DNA from: Planctomycetia bacterium
GTDB taxonomy: Bacteria > Planctomycetota > Planctomycetia > Gemmatales > Gemmataceae
Assembly: GCA_005772955.1 (NCBI GenBank)
Contig: SXID01000244.1
Span: forward strand, 1-64,000
Length of the DNA stretch: 64,000 nucleotides
Reading direction: 5' to 3'
Shown here: piece after piece, positions 35,823 through 45,500 of the stretch
How the letters are laid out: each line of letters starts with the position of its first letter
Position numbering within the stretch: position 1 is the first letter of the stretch
Translations under genes and position numbers: made by a program
Notes under the pieces: model-generated
What the model saw: only the letters and a program-made list of their open reading frames with translations
Database searches by the model: none
Told to the model about the DNA's origin: nothing

Positions 35823-38723
35823 CTATCTCGCCCTTGCAACCGCGTCCGCGGCGTCGCCTGACGAGGCCGGGGTCACGGTTGTGTGGTGCGAGAAGGCCGC
35901 GGCCGCGCTCGGGGCGAGCGCGTCGAGGTCTTCCGGTTTCGTGTGGTAACTGATCCGGACCGCCCACGCTTGCTCCGCGATTAACAGGAGCAAGATGAGC
36001 AGATACAACCAGCGCCGACTCGACATGTCCGTCGGCTTCTGCTTGAGGTCATCGATCCACGACAGGTCTTCGATGTTGTGTAACGGAGCCTTGTTGGTCG
36101 ATTGGGAGATGTCGTCGGTGTTGGCGCGACGCAGGTCGCCTTCGCGCGCTGCGTCCACGTTGAACGCAATGACAGCGTAGTCCGGTTGTTCGGCGGGCGT
36201 ACCAGGCGGATCCTTGTCGCCCCTGAGTCGCGTCAGGCTGAAGATGTACGCGCCGGGAATCTTCGCCTCGGCGTAGGCCAGTTGGAACGGTCGGCGTGGA
36301 GCGTCCGCGGCTGCGCCTGGTTCGTTCGCGGGTTGGTCGAGCGGTTGCTCGCCAAGTTCCTTGAGGACAAGCGCCGCACGCCCACCGGCCGCCTTCACGG
36401 TGTCCGCGGTGAGCAGGTGGCGCGCCGTGGACGGCTTGTATCGACCGGCCTCGAATTCCGCGAAGTAACGGTCGCCGAGCGACAGGTTGCTTTCGCCACC
36501 GCCGCCGGACAGGAACCGCTGCATCTCGCTGACCACCACGACCCAACCCGGGCTGCCCTTACCGGACGGCCAGTCGGTCCACTGCTTGGTGCCGGGGCTG
36601 TGAACCCCGCCCGCGTCGGTGGTCATCACCGCGACGCGTCCGCGACCGAACTGCTTCGCGATGTACAGCGGGTCGCCGTACTTCGCCTCGTCGCGGAGCT
36701 GCATCGCGAGCGGCTTGACCTCGGCCAGTTCTGGCTGGTTCCAGAAGTCGCGCAGGATCGGCTCGCTCTCGTCGCCGTCGTTGATCAGGTCGCAGATCAA
36801 CTGATCGAGATAACGCGCGAGAATCGAGAGCGGGAGACCGGGAACCGCGGGCGAATCGTTGACGTTCTTGAGGATCGGGTCGAGGAACTTGCGAGCCTTC
36901 TCGAATTTTGGTTCGGTGTATCTCTTCTTGATCTCGTTCACGAGCGCCCGGGAGCGTTCCTCGAACTCCGCAATCGGCTTCTCGTTCGGCATGCAGTACA
37001 GTTCCTGCACCGACTTGTCGTCACGCCAGCCGCCGCGCCGCGCCACCGGCCAGTAGAAGTCGATGTTGGTGAACAGGAAGTATCGTTCGACGTCGCTGTC
37101 CTTCGCTGTACCGCCGCGCTCGTTGGTGTAGATCGAGTACAGAGCCGGGTGCATCCGGTTGGCCGGGTCGCGGAGAATCACGCGCTTGCCGAACGCGAGT
37201 TCTCGCGCCGTCTTCTCGATCGGTGTCAGTTCCTTGGTGAACCCGGTCGCTGGCAGCGGCACCGGGAAGAAGCCTTGCCCGCCGCGATACATCCGCTTGG
37301 TGTAGTCGTCCGGCTTCACGTCCGGCCCGAGGAACACGCCCACGCCGCCGCCGCCCTGCACGAACCGTTCGAGGTTCGCGACCGCGCCATCGCTGAGTTG
37401 CGGGACATTGAGCAAGTACACCGTTGTGAACGGCCGCAGGTCGTAGCCGTCGAGCTTCGGCGCTTCGGTCGTAACCCAATCGATACCGCCGAAGGAGTCG
37501 ATGAACAACTTGCGGAGATAGAAGCTATCACCCTCCTGCTTGTCACGCTTGTCGACTCGCCCATCGACGACGAGGACTTGCAACTTCGGGCGCACCTCGA
37601 CGACCGCGTGTCTCGCGTTATCGACCTGAAGACCGCCCGGTTCGGGCGTGCCGAGAACCGCAGTCACCAGGTTGAACCGGTCCAGCGGTTTCTCACGCGA
37701 CCCGGTCTGCGTGAATGTCCCCTGCACGGTCAACACGCGTTCCTGGTTGGCCGGGAGGCTGGGGAACACGAGCGACGGGATCAGGTCTTTCACGCCGTTC
37801 AAGTAGAAGTCAACGCGGACCTCCTTGAGGTCGGTCGCGCCGAAGTTCTTGACCCGCACCTCGATATCGGTCTGTTGGTTAGCTGCGACGACGCGGTTAC
37901 GCGGCTTGACCTCGATGATGGAGACGTTGTCGCTGAACTGCGGCGACTTGCGGTCTGGCTTGCGTGCGGGGTTCACCACGTCGATCAGGTGAACCGTGAC
38001 GCCGATGTCTTTCAGTTCCGTGAGTTTGTCCGTGATCGCTTGCCCGTCTTCGGCCCAGTCCACATTGCGCAGATCGGCGACGACGTGAAGCACCTTCGCG
38101 TCGGAAGCAGCGGCGTTGCCGAACAGCCCCTTCGCCTGGTCAAGTCCGTCCTTCAACGTCTTGCGAATAGTCGAAATCTGGAGCGGCTTGAGGTGCCCCT
38201 CCATCGCGTCGATGGCCGCGGCGTTCACCTTGCCGTCTTCAAGTTTCGCCGGAAACGGCTTGTCGAGTTCCGACAGGCGTACGACCTGGAGCGTCTGGCT
38301 CGTGGTCGCCTCCCCCGCGGCCGGCATCAGCTTCTCGTAAATGAGCTTCTTGCCTTCGGTGTAGGCATCGGTCTGCACACCGTCTTCGCGGCGCCAGCCG
38401 TCGGCCATGCTCGGCGTGTCGTCGAGGATGACGAGGTGCGTGGTCGGGCGTGTCTCCATGCCCTGCTGGCTCCCGCAACCGCCGAGGAACCGCGCGAAGA
38501 GGATACCCGCGAGAAAGACGAGCAAGCATCGCATGAAGAGCAGGAGCAGTTGCTCCAGGATCTTGCGCCGGCGCATGCGTTTCTGGGCTTTGAGCAGGAA
38601 CTCCATCGCCGCCCACCGAACCCGCCGGAACCGTATCCGGTTGATGAGGTGGATAATGATGGGCGCGCTGACGAGAGCCGCGCCGGCCAGGAACGTCCAC
38701 GGATTGAGAAACAGCGACATCAT
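35823..38723 (-). CDS. BatA-like membrane protein with N-terminal VWA-type domain
   Basis: 966 residues. The start is the classical BatA N-terminus: FLNPWTFLAGAALVSAPIIIHLINR, then RRVRWAAMEFLLKA and a second helix LEQLLLLFMRCLLVFLAGILF. The VWA-type metal motif DDTPS (101-105) is a DxTxS variant. A long periplasmic stretch with beta-rich segments and a GATase-like part (QVLVVDGRVDKRDKQEGDSFYLRK; RFVQGGGGVGVFLGPD) follows, and one C-terminal helix (WLYLLILLLLIAEQAWAV). It is encoded between the DUF58 gene and the 1307-residue VWA gene. The role is inferred from the MoxR/DUF58/Bat context: assembly or quality control at the inner membrane. Confidence 0.85.
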   Translation of the reverse strand: MMSLFLNPWTFLAGAALVSAPIIIHLINRIRFRRVRWAAMEFLLKAQKRMRRRKILEQLLLLFMRCLLVFLAGILFARFLGGCGSQQGMETRPTTHLVILDDTPSMADGWRREDGVQTDAYTEGKKLIYEKLMPAAGEATTSQTLQVVRLSELDKPFPAKLEDGKVNAAAIDAMEGHLKPLQISTIRKTLKDGLDQAKGLFGNAAASDAKVLHVVADLRNVDWAEDGQAITDKLTELKDIGVTVHLIDVVNPARKPDRKSPQFSDNVSIIEVKPRNRVVAANQQTDIEVRVKNFGATDLKEVRVDFYLNGVKDLIPSLVFPSLPANQERVLTVQGTFTQTGSREKPLDRFNLVTAVLGTPEPGGLQVDNARHAVVEVRPKLQVLVVDGRVDKRDKQEGDSFYLRKLFIDSFGGIDWVTTEAPKLDGYDLRPFTTVYLLNVPQLSDGAVANLERFVQGGGGVGVFLGPDVKPDDYTKRMYRGGQGFFPVPLPATGFTKELTPIEKTARELAFGKRVILRDPANRMHPALYSIYTNERGGTAKDSDVERYFLFTNIDFYWPVARRGGWRDDKSVQELYCMPNEKPIAEFEERSRALVNEIKKRYTEPKFEKARKFLDPILKNVNDSPAVPGLPLSILARYLDQLICDLINDGDESEPILRDFWNQPELAEVKPLAMQLRDEAKYGDPLYIAKQFGRGRVAVMTTDAGGVHSPGTKQWTDWPSGKGSPGWVVVVSEMQRFLSGGGGESNLSLGDRYFAEFEAGRYKPSTARHLLTADTVKAAGGRAALVLKELGEQPLDQPANEPGAAADAPRRPFQLAYAEAKIPGAYIFSLTRLRGDKDPPGTPAEQPDYAVIAFNVDAAREGDLRRANTDDISQSTNKAPLHNIEDLSWIDDLKQKPTDMSSRRWLYLLILLLLIAEQAWAVRISYHTKPEDLDALAPSAAAAFSHHTTVTPASSGDAADAVARAR

Positions 38724-38768
38724 CGGTGCGAGTCTCGGCGTCGGTGGTCGTGTCTTATAGTCGTCTTC

Positions 38769-38817
38769 TGTAGCCGGGGTCTGTGACCCCGGACCGGCCT
38801 CACAGAGGCCGGCTACA
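38769..38817. repeat. Intergenic compound palindrome (two nested hairpins)
   Basis: Outer 9-base arms TGTAGCCGG (38769-38777) and CCGGCTACA (38809-38817) enclose two hairpins: CCGGGGTC-TGT-GACCCCGG at 38774-38792 and CCGGCCTC-ACA-GAGGCCGG at 38794-38812. The result can fold as a cruciform. It sits between the DUF58 and BatA-like genes. Confidence 0.7.
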
Positions 38818-38832
38818 GCAAGAAATCGAAAG

Positions 38833-39780
38833 TTAGCGGCGGGCGGGGTTGGCCCGCGTCGCCATACGCTGGAAGAGGAACTTCGAGAGAACCGCGTCCA
38901 TGTAGTCGCTTGTGCGGAGCAGCGTGTAATCCACGCCGATTCGCGTGCAACCGCGGCGCACTTCCGTCAGGTACAGTTCCAGTTCTTCCAGATACCCTTC
39001 GCGGAGCGAGCGTGGGTCGCACAGCAGATCCGGTTGCTGCTCCAGTCCTTCAAACTTGGTCATCCCGGAGAACGGGAACTGCAGTTCGTCGTCGTCGAGG
39101 ATGTGGAACACCATCACGTCATGCCGCCGGTGGCGGAGCATCTCCAGACCCTTGAACAGCGGTTCGCGGTCGCAGAGCAGGTCCGAGAAGATGAGCACCA
39201 GCCCGCGATTGGGCATGGCCTCCGCGACCTGCCGCAAGATCTTGAGAATGTCGGTCTTCTCACGCGGGTTCGACACGTGGAGCGCCTTGGTCACGGCATC
39301 CATATGCCGGATCGAACTCCGCGGCGGGATCGCCTCGCGCACGTCCGAGTCGAACGTGATGAGACCGCACGAGTCCTGCTGCTTGACCGTGAGGTACGCC
39401 AAACACGCCGCGGCGGTGGCGACGTAGTCGTACTTGTAGAGGCCACCGTTCTTACGGTACTTGTCCGCGCCGTAGAGCATGGATTCGCTGGCGTCCACGA
39501 CGACGTATGAGCGGAGGTTGGTTTCCGCTTCGTACTGCTTGATGACGAATTTGTCGGACCGCTGCCACACCTTCCAGTCGATGCGGCGAAGGTCGTCGCC
39601 GGGCATGTACTCGCGGTGCTGGACGAACTCGACGCTCTGCCCGTAGACGGGGCTTTTGTGCATCCCCGAGATGTAGCCCTCGACCACCTGGCGTGCCCGC
39701 AGATCTAACTGCGAGATGCGCGCGATGACTTTGGGGTCAAGGAACCGGCGTGGGTTATCGAGGTCGGATTTCTTGGCCAT
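38833..39780 (-). CDS. DUF58 (VWA-fold) protein
   Basis: 315 residues, cytoplasmic. The DUF58 signature is clear: [26 protein letters not shown] at 47-72, followed by the VWA-like motif DASES at 96-100. DUF58 proteins are encoded next to moxR in many bacteria and are thought to be MoxR adaptors or substrates. Here moxR is 122 bases upstream on the same strand, with a long palindrome between them, and the BatA-like gene follows. No Shine-Dalgarno is seen upstream of the ATG. Confidence 0.9.
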   Translation of the reverse strand: MAKKSDLDNPRRFLDPKVIARISQLDLRARQVVEGYISGMHKSPVYGQSVEFVQHREYMPGDDLRRIDWKVWQRSDKFVIKQYEAETNLRSYVVVDASESMLYGADKYRKNGGLYKYDYVATAAACLAYLTVKQQDSCGLITFDSDVREAIPPRSSIRHMDAVTKALHVSNPREKTDILKILRQVAEAMPNRGLVLIFSDLLCDREPLFKGLEMLRHRRHDVMVFHILDDDELQFPFSGMTKFEGLEQQPDLLCDPRSLREGYLEELELYLTEVRRGCTRIGVDYTLLRTSDYMDAVLSKFLFQRMATRANPARR

Positions 39781-39815
39781 TTGTGTTTCGTCTTGTGGTG
39801 CGAGCCAGACGTATT

Positions 39816-39877
39816 CGTTTAGCGTTCGCCCCGCAGGGGCGAGTGCGTCATCGCCCCTGCGGGGCGAACGCTAAACG
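39816..39877. repeat. Perfect 27-base inverted repeat between moxR and the DUF58 gene
   Basis: Arms at 39816-39842 and 39851-39877 are exact reverse complements with an 8-base loop (GTGCGTCA). The stem is GC-rich and the outer ends are CGTTTAGCG / CGCTAAACG. There is no T-tract, so it does not look like a simple terminator. It would form a very stable hairpin in the mRNA between the first two genes of the cluster. Confidence 0.85.
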
Positions 39878-39902
39878 AGGCGCGATGACAATTGGAAACT
39901 GC

Positions 39903-40961
<1,059 letters not shown>

Positions 40962-41076
40962 CGTTGCTGGCTCTCGAAAGTTAGGTAAGGGTGGTCGAGT
41001 GTAAGGATAGAGATATGCGATGCCGTGAGGTGGCGTCGCAAGGAAAACGCGGAATTCGCGGCACTGCCAACGCGGA

Positions 41077-41111
41077 CCGGCAGACCGGGTCGTTAAAACC
41101 CCGCCTGCCGG
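41077..41111 (-). terminator. Hairpin after the prenyltransferase-fold gene
   Basis: CCGGCAG (41077-41083) and CTGCCGG (41105-41111) form the outer stem; CCGGG/CCCCG inside can extend it imperfectly. There is no T-tract beyond the stem. It lies just past the stop of the gene at 41125-42291 and may separate that gene from moxR. Confidence 0.4.
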
Positions 41112-41124
41112 TACGTTCGCGGGC

Positions 41125-42291
41125 TTACTTCTGGTAGATGGGCAGGATGCCCTTCTCCAGTTGCAAGATGCAGAGGTTCACGCTGGTGGCGAACGCCGGC
41201 CCGATGTAGCCCCCGCTCCACGCGCCACTTGTCTTATCTTGGTTGTCGAGAATCCCCTGGAACGTGCCCTCCTTGAAACGAGTCCACGTCAGCCACGTGT
41301 CCTTCGCTTCTTTCGGGAACATCTCACCGTACTTCTCGTCGCCGATCGCGTACATGGCCTGGGCGAAGTAGTACGTCTGGTACTCGTCGTGGCTCTGGCG
41401 ACCCTTCCCGATGGGGATGTTGTCCTTGCAGTACTTGAGCCACCTCTTGGGGAGTTCGCTCTTGTACTGGCCGGCGCTGAATCCGCAGCAAATGGCCGCA
41501 GCCGTCAACGGCGGACGCCCGTTCTCGCCGATCCCACCGCCGCCCTGGTTGTAACTATAAATGATCCCGCCCTTGGGGGTCGTGCAGGCCTCGAGGTAGT
41601 CCACGGCACGGTCGATGTTTTCCTTTGGGACCGGGATACCAGCGTTACGAGCAGCGCGAAGCCCCTGCAACGCGGTGATGGTGACCGACCCTTCGTCGAA
41701 GTTGCCGCCGTCGGCCGCGCTCACGTAGCCCCAACCGCCGATGCTCACTTCCTTGCCCTCCGGCTTCTTGTGCTTCTTCAGCGTTTGGGCCTTGCAGATG
41801 AACTCGACGGACTTCTTGAGGAGTTTTTCGAGCTTTTCGCGTTGCTCCTTGTCCTCTTCCTCACCGTAAACGCTGGCGAGGAACATGGTGCCGAACCCTT
41901 GTCCGTACATGTAACGGGTGGACTCGGTCGGGTTACGCACGTCGCCGATCATCCCGTTGGGCTGCTGACGCGCTGCTGCCAGGAACCAGTCCACGGCCTT
42001 CTTCACCTGATCGGAATACTTGCCTTCCTTCAGTGTGCTGCCTTCCATCAGGAACGCCATCCCCGCGAGCGCCGTCATGGTCGTGGGGTACTGCCCGCCT
42101 TGCGCCTCCCAGTGCCCGTCCTGCGCTTGCGTCTTTTTGAGATACTCCAAGCCCTTCTCGATCGCCGTCTCGATGTCTTTCTTCTGGTTCTTCTTGTCGT
42201 CGGCAGCTTGAACATGTTGAGGACAGGGGATGGCAACCACGCCTCCCGCCACACAGACCGCCAGGGTCGCGAGCAACCAACTGCGGGGCAT
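41125..42291 (-). CDS. Exported prenyltransferase/squalene-cyclase-fold repeat protein
   Basis: 388 residues with a signal peptide ([20 protein letters not shown]). After a Lys-rich stretch come alpha/alpha-toroid repeats of the terpene-cyclase type: [88 protein letters not shown]. No cyclase Asp motif (DxDD or QW core) was identified, so it is more likely a binding or structural version than a true cyclase. GGAGAG lies 5 nt before the ATG. It is the gene before moxR, with a possible terminator between. Confidence 0.8.
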   Translation of the reverse strand: MPRSWLLATLAVCVAGGVVAIPCPQHVQAADDKKNQKKDIETAIEKGLEYLKKTQAQDGHWEAQGGQYPTTMTALAGMAFLMEGSTLKEGKYSDQVKKAVDWFLAAARQQPNGMIGDVRNPTESTRYMYGQGFGTMFLASVYGEEEDKEQREKLEKLLKKSVEFICKAQTLKKHKKPEGKEVSIGGWGYVSAADGGNFDEGSVTITALQGLRAARNAGIPVPKENIDRAVDYLEACTTPKGGIIYSYNQGGGGIGENGRPPLTAAAICCGFSAGQYKSELPKRWLKYCKDNIPIGKGRQSHDEYQTYYFAQAMYAIGDEKYGEMFPKEAKDTWLTWTRFKEGTFQGILDNQDKTSGAWSGGYIGPAFATSVNLCILQLEKGILPIYQK

Positions 42292-42471
42292 GAGAACTCT
42301 CCACTGGTGTGCCGCAGCTCAGACGGTCCGTGCACGACCGACCGAGAAGCGGGGTGTAGGTAAAAGACGACTGACGAGCAAAACATTAACACTGGTGGTC
42401 GGCAACTGCCCACCGGCGCGAAGCGGGTCTGCAACGCTGGAGAGGAGAAACCGGGGGAGGCTGCGAATTTT

Positions 42472-42525
42472 GCCGTCTGTGGCTTCGCGAGTACGCTGGT
42501 ACGCACTCGCGAAGCCACAGACGGC
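42472..42525. repeat. Perfect 21-base inverted repeat
   Basis: Arms at 42472-42492 and 42505-42525 are exact reverse complements (outer GCCGTCTGTGG / CCACAGACGGC) with a 12-base loop. It lies ten bases after the stop of the giant PQQ/TPR gene. The position fits a 3' end signal but there is no T-run. Confidence 0.8.
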
Positions 42526-42535
42526 TCACAATCAC

Positions 42536-45500
42536 TTACTTCTTCGGTTCTTCTGGCTTCTTCGGCTCGTCGGGCGTAATCAGGATGCGGGTGTCGTACC
42601 GGTTCATGCTGATGGTCCCGTTCTTCGAGTCGATCACGAGATTCATGAACATGTTCCCGTTGTACACCACCGACTTCTCGAGGATCAACCGGCCGCGTTC
42701 CTTCTCGATCACCACGATCGAGTGGTTGTAGCCGTTGCTACTCGCGTTCATGATCGGCGCGGAGGAGGCAATGAGCACGGGCAGTTCCGCGAAGTGTTCC
42801 ACGACCAGCAACTGCTGGTCGAACAGCCCCTCGAAGAACCACAGTCGCTTGCCGGATACGCGGTCGAACGCGTAGAGCGGCCCGTTCACTTTCTGCGACC
42901 GGACCGCGACCTGCCCTCCGATGTTGAGCACACGGTTGTTGACGTTCGGGTCGCGGTCGAGGGTCAGGTAGAACCGGTCGGAGTCCGCGAACACCTGGGC
43001 GCTGACACAGGGTTCGAGGTGCGCCTTCAGGTTCTTGTCGTCGATCTTCATCGTCGCGATGGTCTCGCCCGTGCGAACGGAGAACACTTCCGCGCTGCCG
43101 TCAGCCTTGATGAACCCGGCCCACTCGCTCTTCAGCGGCGACGTGATAGGCACGGCCTTCGCGTCGTACTCCTTCTTCCACACGTCCTTGCCGGTCGCGA
43201 GGTCGTAGAGACGCAGAACGCGAGGCTGGACGTCGGTGCCCGACGTGATGAGCGCCGTACGACCGAAAATGCGGTACGACTTCGCGTCGGCAAGTACGCG
43301 CCCAGAGTCGGGCGAGTTTTCGACCTGCATCCCGTCCACCGCGCGGAGCAGTTTCGTGGACACCGGTTTACGGGTGTTGGGATCGGACTCGATGAGCACG
43401 ATGTAGCGTCCGTCGCCGTGGATGTGAGTTCGCTCGGGCACGCCCTTGCGGGTCCATAACACACGGCGCGTGAGCGGTTCGACGCACTCCAATCCGTCGG
43501 TGGTCAGAAGGCAGGCGTAGCTCGCCTGAAGGATCGCGGACCGACCCATGGGCATCTTCACGCCGTTGGACATCCACAGTTCGCACTCGCCGTCCGGCAG
43601 AATCTCCACCTGGTAGCTCATGCCCGGCTGGAGTTGGTTATCGATGAGCAGGTTCTTGTTCCACACTTCCTTCTTCTCGGCGAGGTCGAAGCAGTACACC
43701 GTCATGCCGAGTTGAACGAGCATCAGGTGCCCGTTGCCTTGCACGAACTTCGACCACGGGATCGGCATGCCGTTCCGCGAGTACATGTTCGGGTTCTGCA
43801 TGTTCGGGAACCGGACGCGTTCGTTGGCCGTGGACCGATCGAACCCGCGGAGCGCCCACTGGCCGTTGCCGCTGATGTTCTGGTCGAGAACGAAGCGGTA
43901 CTGGCGGAACGCGGGGAACAAGTCCGCCGGCGATTCGATCTCGAACTGTGCACCGTAGTTGACGTTCGGCATCGCCTCGCGTTGTTCGGCCTTCATCCGG
44001 GTTGGCAGCGGGTAGCGGCTCGGTTCCAGGAACGGGAGCAGACGCTTGTCGGTGAGCAGATTCGTGAGGAAGTCGGCCCCGGTCTTGCCGTCGCGGATGA
44101 CGACGTTGGGGTATTCCTTGCCGAGTTGCACGTAGAGGCCGACCGCGTCCTCCATCATGCGACTCTTGATCATCAGTTGTGCGAGCGCCTCGGTGGCACG
44201 AGCGCGAACGGCCGGTTCATCGGAAGTCACGCGGAGTTGCGACAGGTGCGTCTGCGCCTCGCGTGTATCCGCGTCGTTGTTGGTCGAGAGCAGCACGTCG
44301 GCAAGTTTGAACTGTGCCTCGGTGCCTGTAGCGAAGAACGGTCCGAACACCGCGACGAACTCGCGCAACCGTTGGATGTTGTTCCCGTCCTTCACCGCGT
44401 TCCATTCCTTGATGACGCGGTCTTCGAGCGTTTTCTTCGCTTCGGGCGTCGCGGCACGGCGGATCATCGATTCGATGCGTCCGCGTGCCCACACGTCGGG
44501 CCGCATCCGCACGTTCGGTTCGTCCGGCATTTCGAGCAGTTGCTTGCCCTCACCAAGGTTGGCGAGCGCGAGGTAGTGGTCGAATGCCTCCGAGAGCCGG
44601 CCCTGCGTTTCGCGACCGCGTGCGAGCAGGTAGTAGTGCAACCGCTTGCGGCGTTTGGTTTCGTCCTCGCGACGGATCTTGTCTTCCGGCGTCTCCATCG
44701 GGACGGTCGGGAGTTCGCAGAGCGCCTCGTACTCCTTGAGGAACGATTCTGCGGTGTTGAAGTCGGCGCGAAGCATTTCCGTGTACGCGATGTACAGTTT
44801 CTCGCGCAACAGCGGCATCTTCTCGATCGGGAGGTTGTTCTTCTCTGAAGACTTGAAGTCGGCGACTGCTTCTTTCAGTTTGCCGTCGTCGAGGTTGAGT
44901 TCGCCGCGAGCCAGAAGGCCAAGCGGGTCGTTCGGGTTGATCTTGAGGAGTTTGTTCATCTCCGCGATCTTGAGTTCCAACTGTGGGTACGCCGCGATCT
45001 CCCACGGTGACTGCGTGAACACCATGCCGTCCTGGAACACGAGGTTGCCGATGCCGTACTTCGCGAGTTCGGCGGTGTCGTTGCGCTTGCGTGCGCCGGT
45101 CTTCGAGACGATCCTGCCGTCCTCGATGTTGATGGCCCAGATTTCGCCGGCGGGGGTGGTGTCCCTACCAGCGGTGTCCTGGCGGACCGGGATGTAGAAC
45201 GAATTCCGACCGATGGCCCCGTGGCCGGTCGGGGTCGGGATTCCGTTGGACTCCCACGCGAGCTTCGGCTTGGCCGTGTCCTTGTCCTCGCCAGTCAGGT
45301 GGTACGCCTTGACCTGGTTCTTGCCGACCACGACGACGCGGTCGTTCACCACGCCGCCGACATAGAGGTCGTTGGCGTCTTGCGGCACCCACCAGTGGAT
45401 CTTCCCGGTGCGCAGGTCGACGCACTCCAGTTTGCGCGAGTCATAGGCGGTGAGGATAACTCGCCCGCCGCTGATGATTGGCCCCGAGGAGCGCCAGCGG

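Noticed and set aside
36102-38786. 894-residue plus-strand open frame opposite the BatA-like gene
   Set aside because: It is antisense to a clear protein gene, is Arg/Glu/Leu/Val-rich in the way of a GC-rich mirror frame, has no ribosome site and no recognisable domain.
41125-42291. Functional squalene/hopene cyclase
   Set aside because: The protein has a signal peptide, is too short and shows no catalytic Asp motif; only the repeat fold is supported.
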